Positions 6,098-10,868 of a stretch of 10,868 bases of DNA are shown in pieces; position 1 is the stretch's first letter; the number at the start of each line of letters is the position of its first letter. The translations under genes were made by a program, and so were the position numbers. Source of the stretch: an uncultured Acetobacter sp. (lineage in GTDB: Bacteria > Pseudomonadota > Alphaproteobacteria > Acetobacterales > Acetobacteraceae); contig NZ_CALLXM010000144.1 of the NCBI RefSeq assembly GCF_937875265.1, positions 1 to 10,868 on the forward strand, written 5' to 3'. The notes below the pieces were generated by a model. That model made no database searches and was not told where the DNA came from. It worked only from the letters and a program-made list of their open reading frames with translations.

Positions 6098-8998
6098 TCA
6101 GAACTGAACACCGGCCTGAAGGAAGACATAGCGCCCGATAATTTCATCGGAATACATTGCCAGAGCCGTGTTGGTGCCGCCATCGGGCACAAACGGGGGC
6201 TTCTTGTCCAGAATGTTGTTCACGCCACCTTCAAAGTTCCAGCGACCCATACGATAGCTGGCCGTTACGTCATGAGAGAAGATACCCGGCACTTTGCAGT
6301 AAACATAAGCCTTGCAGGACACATCGCTTGAACCGTCGGTAAACTTCATACCGCCAGTGTAGTGCATCATGTAACGCAGGCTGAAGTCGTTATGGTGCCA
6401 TGTAACCGTCGCATAATCACGCACACGGGGCATACCGTAACCGCTTTGATAGAACAGACGCCCAGCATAGTTGTTCCACTGGCCATTCGGCTCGTTCTGC
6501 TGCAGGTAACCCACCAGCTGCTGGAAGTTGTTTTCCAGAGTGAAGGAATCCTGCGGCGTAACCTGAATATGGTAGCTCAGGTCAAAGTCGATACCGTTCG
6601 TGCGCAGACCGCCAACGTTGGCATACAGATCGCTCACCTGCGTCAGCTGCCCGGCGGTGGAGCGCTGCTGCACCTGAGAGCAATAGGACGGGTCAGCCCC
6701 GGTGTAGCACTGGTCAGCCACATACTGCACAGGCAGCGTGCTGATCATGTGCTGCACGGTGTAGTGCCAGTATTCAACAGATGCCATCAACCCCGGAATC
6801 CAACGCGGCGTGAGAACCGTGCCAACCGTATACGTACGGCCGATTTCCGGCTGAAGGTTCGGGTTACCGCCCGTCAGTGTGGGGATCTGCCCGCTGTTGA
6901 CGTTCACGAAGTTGGCAGGATTAACACCCTGAGAAAGACACTTGGACGTAACCGCAGCACTGGCTGCACCATAACTGCCAGCCTGTGCACAGGGGTCCGT
7001 GCCCGGGTTGTAGGAGATGGACTGACCACCAAACAGTTCAGACATGTTCGGCGCACGGAAGGACGTACCCAGCGTGGCGCGGAAACGAATGTCCTGCACA
7101 GGTGCCCAGTTGATACCCACTTTCCAGTTTTCAGCACTGCCAAACGTGTTGTAGCGCGAATACCGGCCCTGAGCGTCAATCGTCAGATCTTTAGCAAGAA
7201 ATGCATTCTGGAGCAGCGGAATTTTGCCTTCCAGATACACTTCCGTCACGTTGTAGCCACCGCCTGTATAGGTAGCGCCACCGCCCAGGTCACCATTGGC
7301 AGCCAGCGCATCCGGCGTGTAGCTCGCCTGTTCGCTACGGTGTTCAACACCACCTGCAATCCCGATGTTCCCGCCGTGTTCATACGGCAGTTTAACAACG
7401 TTATTGTTAAAGACGCGGAAGTTGAAGTCACGCATCTGGTAGTAGCTGTGATCGTTCTGGGTATAGCCAATATAATCCTTTGCCTGCTGGGACAGCGGAG
7501 CAAACGGGTTGATCAGCGTACAACCGGGGGACGATGTGCAGACAGAAGGGTTATACACCACAGCACTGTTCGGGTCAGAAGGGTCAACCTGCTGCGTACC
7601 GAGGACGTTCATCGCATTGCGATAGTTCGTCATGTTGTCGGTGGTCATGGTCGCAACGGAAGAGCCATACGTCATGGACGCATCGTACTGCCAGTTGCCG
7701 ATAATCTGCCCCTTCATGCCGCCGATGACCTGATAGGTATCGACACCTTCCTTGTATTCACGGTTACCGATATCGGCCATCCGCTTATACATGGAAACAT
7801 CTTCACCCCATGTGTTGTTGGGGTTACCAGCCGGCAGGATCCAGGACGTGCTGAGGCTGGACGGATAAGACGCACCAGTCAGCGGGTTCGGCGCCATCTC
7901 GTTCATGGCATCCTTGTGGGTATACCGAACGTTGGAATAGAGCTGAAAATGCTTATTGATGTCGTAATGCATATCCCCGGACAAGTTCCCGCTCTGCAGG
8001 AAGTTGGTCATGGAAGCATCACGCGCAAAGTTGTAACGGTCAGAGTTGCTGAAGGAGTGAAAGCCGTTTGCGCCGCCGCCCGTGTTGTTGCTCACGAGGT
8101 TGGTCGTGCTGCCATCAGCGTTCGGTACCATCACACGCGTCGCGGTAGAAACCGAGCTGCCGTAAGGAATAGCATCCCCCGGAGCAACGTTTGCATTCCA
8201 CGGCTTGCTGGACCACTGGCGGTCACGCTGGTAGATGGGGCTCGTGGTCATATACTGGCCGAAAAGGCTGATATTCCCGCGGTCATGGTCAAAGTTAAAG
8301 CCTTTAAAGGCTGAAATTTTGCCAGACTGGCCATCACCATAACTGCTGATCCCGCCGCGCACCTGGATGCTGCCGGTTGTCAGGTTATGCTTGAGCTTGA
8401 TGTTGATAACGCCGGAGACTGCGTCCGCACCATACAGCTCGGAGCCACCGTCTTTCAGGATTTCTACAGAGGCAATCTGATCCACCGGAACAGAGTTCAG
8501 ATCCACGCAGGAGCTGCCCTGCCCCATGGTTTCAACCTGACGCTTGCCATCCACAAGCACCAGCACGCGGCTGGGGCCGAGGTTACGCAAATCGGGGCAG
8601 GACATGCCCAACCCACCATTGGTTGTTGTATTACCTGCCCCCTGAGAGCCCATGGAGGGCAGACGCTGCAGATAATCACCCAGTGTAACAGCAGAAGTCT
8701 GCTGAATTTCCCTGGCGCTGATGATCTGAACGGGGTTAGGGTCCTGATTTTTACCAGAAGACAGAGCTGAACCAGTTACGGTAAGCACTTCCGGCTGTGC
8801 TGCGGCACTCTTCGCTGTGCTGCGCACAACGCGGGCTGACTCGTTTTTCTTCTTCACAGACGCAGCAGTGGAATGTTCCTGACGCGGTGACGGCTCAGCT
8901 GTGGCAGCCACAGACTGAGCGTAGGCACTGGACCCAATCGACAGGGACAATGACGACGAAAAAGCGAGGAGCGTGAGGCGATGGGGTAAAAACGACAT
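6098..8998 (-). CDS. TonB-dependent outer-membrane receptor, cysteine-rich
   Basis: 966 residues. Signal peptide to about residue 27 (SAYA-Q); a basic, Ser/Ala-rich linker 28-69; TonB box-like EVLTVTGS at 70-77; plug domain about 88-205 with VLVLVDGKRQ and the segment VDQIASVEILKDGGSELYGADAVSGVINI; then a 22-strand barrel ending in the typical aromatic residue (AGVQF). The family imports large substrates using the proton motive force through TonB-ExbBD. The plug lacks siderophore-specific features I know; this plug type is common in Sphingomonas/Xanthomonas receptors that take up peptides or saccharides. There are ten cysteines, all in close pairs (C134/C164 in the plug; CTSSPGC; a C-x(20)-C loop; CYTGADPSYC; CKAYVYC), suggesting disulfide-pinned outer loops. 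Start is ATG 8998, preceded by AAGGA and GAAGG. The exported peptidase gene follows. Substrate unproven; peptides are the best guess. Confidence 0.94.
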   Translation of the reverse strand: MSFLPHRLTLLAFSSSLSLSIGSSAYAQSVAATAEPSPRQEHSTAASVKKKNESARVVRSTAKSAAAQPEVLTVTGSALSSGKNQDPNPVQIISAREIQQTSAVTLGDYLQRLPSMGSQGAGNTTTNGGLGMSCPDLRNLGPSRVLVLVDGKRQVETMGQGSSCVDLNSVPVDQIASVEILKDGGSELYGADAVSGVINIKLKHNLTTGSIQVRGGISSYGDGQSGKISAFKGFNFDHDRGNISLFGQYMTTSPIYQRDRQWSSKPWNANVAPGDAIPYGSSVSTATRVMVPNADGSTTNLVSNNTGGGANGFHSFSNSDRYNFARDASMTNFLQSGNLSGDMHYDINKHFQLYSNVRYTHKDAMNEMAPNPLTGASYPSSLSTSWILPAGNPNNTWGEDVSMYKRMADIGNREYKEGVDTYQVIGGMKGQIIGNWQYDASMTYGSSVATMTTDNMTNYRNAMNVLGTQQVDPSDPNSAVVYNPSVCTSSPGCTLINPFAPLSQQAKDYIGYTQNDHSYYQMRDFNFRVFNNNVVKLPYEHGGNIGIAGGVEHRSEQASYTPDALAANGDLGGGATYTGGGYNVTEVYLEGKIPLLQNAFLAKDLTIDAQGRYSRYNTFGSAENWKVGINWAPVQDIRFRATLGTSFRAPNMSELFGGQSISYNPGTDPCAQAGSYGAASAAVTSKCLSQGVNPANFVNVNSGQIPTLTGGNPNLQPEIGRTYTVGTVLTPRWIPGLMASVEYWHYTVQHMISTLPVQYVADQCYTGADPSYCSQVQQRSTAGQLTQVSDLYANVGGLRTNGIDFDLSYHIQVTPQDSFTLENNFQQLVGYLQQNEPNGQWNNYAGRLFYQSGYGMPRVRDYATVTWHHNDFSLRYMMHYTGGMKFTDGSSDVSCKAYVYCKVPGIFSHDVTASYRMGRWNFEGGVNNILDKKPPFVPDGGTNTALAMYSDEIIGRYVFLQAGVQF

Positions 8999-9020
8999 CC
9001 TTCAGCGTTCCTTAATTGTG

Positions 9021-9059
9021 AGCGGTACGACCGCTAACTCTAGTGTGGTGACAACACCA
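9021..9059 (-). other. Two small hairpins in the receptor 5' leader
   Basis: AGCGGT-ACG-ACCGCT (9021-9035) is a perfect 6-bp stem ending 22 bp before the start codon, and TGGTG-ACAA-CACCA (9046-9059) is a perfect 5-bp stem just upstream. They may stabilise the leader or be operators. No riboswitch family is recognised. Confidence 0.4.
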
Positions 9060-9063
9060 AAAT

Positions 9064-9092
9064 CGCTATCAGATATCGTATACCATTGTCAA
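9064..9092 (-). promoter_or_regulatory. Candidate promoter of the TonB receptor gene
   Basis: On the minus strand a perfect -35 TTGACA (9087-9092) is followed after 16-17 bp by a poor -10 (GATAGC or ATAGCG, 9064-9070). The spacer holds GTATACGATA, part of the 10-mer TATCGTATAC on the plus strand (9074-9083), a GTATAC-centred near-palindrome typical of GntR-type operators. A good -35 with a weak -10 and a palindrome between suggests regulated expression. This is inference from sequence. Confidence 0.4.
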
Positions 9093-9240
9093 AACGGAAT
9101 TAGTTTCCTGTTGCATTCTGTTGTGGCTCCGGGCCCACACACCCTTAACAGCTACGGCCAGCCAGGAGACACACCAGCCTTTTGAAAGCTCACGTATATT
9201 TTAATATCCTTATAATTTTTCAGTAAATTTTGATTTAAAC
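9093..9240. other. Non-coding stretch, AT-rich, nothing identifiable
   Basis: No credible reading frame, ribosome site or RNA family is visible. A TATAAT at 9211-9216 on the plus strand has no -35 at the right distance. The part at 9123-9180 is GC-rich and the part at 9181-9240 strongly AT-rich, a sharp change of composition. With 8999-9092 and 9241-9392 it makes a 394-bp gene-free region. Confidence 0.5.
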
Positions 9241-9276
9241 AAAAAAAACGTGCCGAGTTTTCAGCTCCGCACGTTT
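9241..9276 (-). terminator. Rho-independent terminator of the epimerase gene
   Basis: Read on the minus strand, AAACGTGCGGAG (9276-9265) pairs with CTCGGCACGTTT (9257-9246) with one mismatch around a 7-nt loop, followed by eight consecutive T (the A-run at 9241-9248). It lies 116 bp after the epimerase stop and closes that transcription unit before the receptor promoter. Confidence 0.8.
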
Positions 9277-9290
9277 GAATTTTATTCTGT

Positions 9291-9352
9291 TATAACGGAA
9301 CCAACCTGTAACCCAAAATCCACAATTCAAGGGTTATTTTGATTCCGTTATA
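9291..9352. repeat. 62-bp nested inverted repeat
   Basis: The outer arms TATAACGGAA (9291-9300) and TTCCGTTATA (9343-9352) are perfect; nested inside, TAACCC (9309-9314) pairs with GGGTTA (9331-9336). It sits between the epimerase stop and its terminator. It could be a 3'-UTR structure, a pair of operator half-sites or a tiny MITE-like element; no target-site duplication is visible at its edges. Confidence 0.6.
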
Positions 9353-9392
9353 GAATCATAAGAGAGTGTGATTTCTACAACAGTTTGCCAGA

Positions 9393-10388
9393 TCAAGACA
9401 CCTGAAAGCCGCGACAGAAGCGATCTTCCTGATCAATCCAGATGGTATTGAACCCTGTAGAGATGGCACTCCCTTCAATAACAGGCACAATAGCCTTGTA
9501 ATCCCCTAAAGTCGTTTCTTCCGCGACCGTACCTTTAAAGGCGCTGTGGATATAGCTTTCGTGGGTAAAGACATCCCCAACATTCAAAACGCCTTTATGG
9601 TGCAGATGCGCCAGCCGGGCTGAGGTGCCTGTGCCACATGGGCTGCGGTCAATGGCATGATCTCCATAAAAGACCGCGTTACGCCCCTGTTTCGCAGTTG
9701 CCCCTTTATCCGCCCACAAAACGTGGCTCACCCCCTGAATGCGGCTATCCAGCGGATGTACCGGGCAAAATGCCTCCCGCATCCGTTCACGCACCAGCGG
9801 GCTGAATTCCAGAATGCGACGCGCTCCAAGCTGATCCAGCCCTTCATACGTGCCCTGCGGCTCAACAATGGCGTAGAAATTCCCACCATACGCCACATCC
9901 ACCGTCAATGGCCCCAGACCGGGGACATCAATCTGCACACCAGTTGTTGCGACATAAGCTGGCACATTCCGGATGGCCACACTCCGCACACGGCCATTTT
10001 CTTCCGTGTAGGTAATCTCAATAATCCCCGCAGGCACTTCAAGCCTGAGCTTGCCCGGTGTGCGGGGCGTTAACAGCCCATGCTCCAGCCCGAACGTGAC
10101 CAGCCCGATGGTGCCATGCCCGCACATTGGCAGGCATCCGCTGGTTTCAATAAACAGAATGCCCGCATCGGTATCCGGCTGCGTGGGAGGATACAAAAAA
10201 CCGCCGGACATCATGTCATGCCCGCGCGGTTCAAAGCATAGCCCTGTGCGGATCCAGTCAAACCGTTCCAGAAAATCCTGACGGCGCTCTCCCATGGAAT
10301 TCCCCCGCAGGAGAGGAGCACCGCCGCTGATCAGGCGAACGGGGTTTCCGGCAGTATGCCCATCAATACAGAAAAACGTGTGACGCAT
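9393..10388 (-). CDS. 4-hydroxyproline 2-epimerase / proline racemase family enzyme
   Basis: 331 residues, the usual length. Family blocks in order: CIDGHTAGNPVRL at the N-terminus, PRGHDMMSGG, ETSGCLPMCGHGTIG with catalytic C89 and H91, then AIDRSPCGTGTSARLA with D247 and catalytic C251, and FTHESYIHSAFKGTV near the end. Both catalytic cysteines are present, so it should epimerise or racemise rather than dehydrate; trans-3-hydroxyproline dehydratases have a Ser/Thr substitution. The MCGHGTIG form and the RSPCGTGTSARLA form point to trans-4-hydroxy-L-proline 2-epimerase, making cis-4-hydroxy-D-proline for oxidation. No oxidase, deaminase or dehydrogenase of that pathway lies beside it in the window, so the pathway must be completed elsewhere. 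Cytosolic. The start ATG is preceded by GGA at 10 bp. Divergent from the beta-galactosidase gene with 85 bp between. Proline racemase is the main alternative. Confidence 0.9.
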   Translation of the reverse strand: MRHTFFCIDGHTAGNPVRLISGGAPLLRGNSMGERRQDFLERFDWIRTGLCFEPRGHDMMSGGFLYPPTQPDTDAGILFIETSGCLPMCGHGTIGLVTFGLEHGLLTPRTPGKLRLEVPAGIIEITYTEENGRVRSVAIRNVPAYVATTGVQIDVPGLGPLTVDVAYGGNFYAIVEPQGTYEGLDQLGARRILEFSPLVRERMREAFCPVHPLDSRIQGVSHVLWADKGATAKQGRNAVFYGDHAIDRSPCGTGTSARLAHLHHKGVLNVGDVFTHESYIHSAFKGTVAEETTLGDYKAIVPVIEGSAISTGFNTIWIDQEDRFCRGFQVS

Positions 10389-10473
10389 TGTTTTAAAGTC
10401 CGTGCTTCAGAACGCCGTTATGGCAAGATCTGGCTTTCTTTCTGTTGCAATTTTCGTCTATCGTATACGTATC
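10389..10473. promoter_or_regulatory. Divergent promoter region between epimerase and galactosidase
   Basis: The 85-bp gap must hold the control sites for both genes. TTGCAA (10445-10450) can serve as a -35-like element on either strand. The 10-mer TATCGTATAC (10459-10468), centred on the palindrome CGTATACG, lies 5 bp before the galactosidase start and is identical to a 10-mer in the TonB receptor promoter. A small stem GCC-GTTAT-GGC lies at 10412-10422. Exact promoters are not clear. Confidence 0.4.
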
Positions 10474-10868
10474 ATGACCGATATAACCCGTAAAGCCGCA
10501 CCCCGCCCCGGCGTATGTGCCACCTCTTTCCGCAAGAATATCAATCACTTCAGGCGCTCCGTCTGGCGGTTTGGGCTCTGCTTCGGCTTGTGTGCCGGTG
10601 CGTCGCCTTTCGCTCTGGCGGCCCATGCCCAGCCGGAAGCACCAGCCTTGCTACTGGGGGCTGCATGGTACCCTGAACAATGGCCTGAAGAGGTCTGGGA
10701 GCATGATCTTGCTTTAATGGAAGCGGCACATATTCATCTGGTGCGCATTGGCGAGTTTGCCTGGAGCCGCATGGAGCCGCGTGAGGGCAACTGGCAATGG
10801 GCATGGCTGGACCATGCCATTACGCTGGCCGCAAAGCACCACATGAAAGTTCTGCTGGGCACCCCCAG
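10474..10868 (+). CDS. Exported family 42 beta-galactosidase, N-terminal part (cut by window edge)
   Basis: 131 codons are visible and the frame is open to the edge. After an export signal (residues 1-52) the GH42 domain starts with LLLGAAWYPEQWPEEVW, then LMEAAHIHLVRIGEFAWSRMEPREGNW and AKHHMKVLLGTP. YPEQWP and RIGEFAWS-x-x-EP are hallmarks of GH42 TIM-barrel galactosidases; the catalytic glutamates lie beyond the window. The leader has a long basic N-region, an arginine pair (R27-R28), a hydrophobic stretch and a cleavage site after AHA (residue 52), so it may use Sec or Tat. GH42 enzymes are mostly cytosolic, so export is notable and suggests action on galactans or glycoprotein glycans. 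ATG 10474 is the only reasonable start in frame; its Shine-Dalgarno is poor. Confidence 0.85.
   Translation, partial: MTDITRKAAPRPGVCATSFRKNINHFRRSVWRFGLCFGLCAGASPFALAAHAQPEAPALLLGAAWYPEQWPEEVWEHDLALMEAAHIHLVRIGEFAWSRMEPREGNWQWAWLDHAITLAAKHHMKVLLGTP

Noticed and set aside
6362..8314. Very long open frame (650 codons) on the plus strand opposite the TonB receptor gene
   Set aside because: It is the antisense shadow of a clear receptor gene; the translation is rich in Arg/His/Val with no domain, and GC-rich codon bias explains the lack of stops.
9211..9284. Possible small RNA on the plus strand from TATAAT (9211) to the hairpin at 9246-9276
   Set aside because: There is no -35 element at proper spacing, and the U-run of the hairpin favours the minus strand.
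9291..9352. Insertion-sequence or MITE interpretation as a firm call
   Set aside because: No target-site duplication is visible and only one copy is in the window; kept only as an inverted repeat.

Overview
The window looks like chromosomal DNA from an acetic acid bacterium (Acetobacteraceae, probably Acetobacter or a close relative). That assignment is inferred from moderately high GC, the style of the proteins and the type of TonB receptor; there is no rRNA or marker gene to confirm it. I see no insertion sequence, phage gene, CRISPR array, tRNA or rRNA.

Layout. (1) 1-444, minus: a small secreted protein cut by the left edge. It is divergent from 571-1212, plus, a PadR-family regulator with a His/Gly/Arg-rich tail of the nickel-sensor YqjI kind. 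The regulator's own start region carries an inverted repeat over a candidate promoter. (2) 1247-1354, minus: a previously unlisted relic, the last 35 codons of an aquaporin Z-like gene with the rest missing, ending inside a strong hairpin. (3) 1411-2301, plus: an ornithine-cyclodeaminase/mu-crystallin family enzyme, probably a cyclic imino-acid reductase. (4) 2314-4069, minus: a two-gene nuclease operon, a DEDDh 3'-5' exonuclease followed by a secreted DNA/RNA non-specific endonuclease whose ribosome binding site overlaps the exonuclease stop codon. (5) 4194-8998, minus: a TonB-dependent receptor followed by an exported DUF885 zinc peptidase, separated by a perfect 12-bp hairpin. (6) 8999-9392: a 394-bp non-coding stretch with the receptor promoter region, a U-tract terminator and a 62-bp nested inverted repeat. 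(7) 9393-10388, minus: a 4-hydroxyproline 2-epimerase/proline racemase family enzyme with both catalytic cysteines. (8) 10474-end, plus: the first 131 codons of an exported family 42 beta-galactosidase, divergent from the epimerase.

How the genes may work together. The receptor and exported peptidase look like a peptide capture and trimming unit. The epimerase and the imino-acid reductase are enzyme types used in proline/hydroxyproline catabolism, and the galactosidase is exported. Together they could scavenge plant hydroxyproline-rich glycoproteins (extensins, arabinogalactan proteins), which a fruit-dwelling acetic acid bacterium would meet. This is a hypothesis drawn from gene content; the sequence alone does not show it. 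The best directly visible oddities are the aquaporin relic, the promoter/operator overlap in front of the PadR gene, the ten cysteines in the receptor, and the structured non-coding region downstream of the epimerase.
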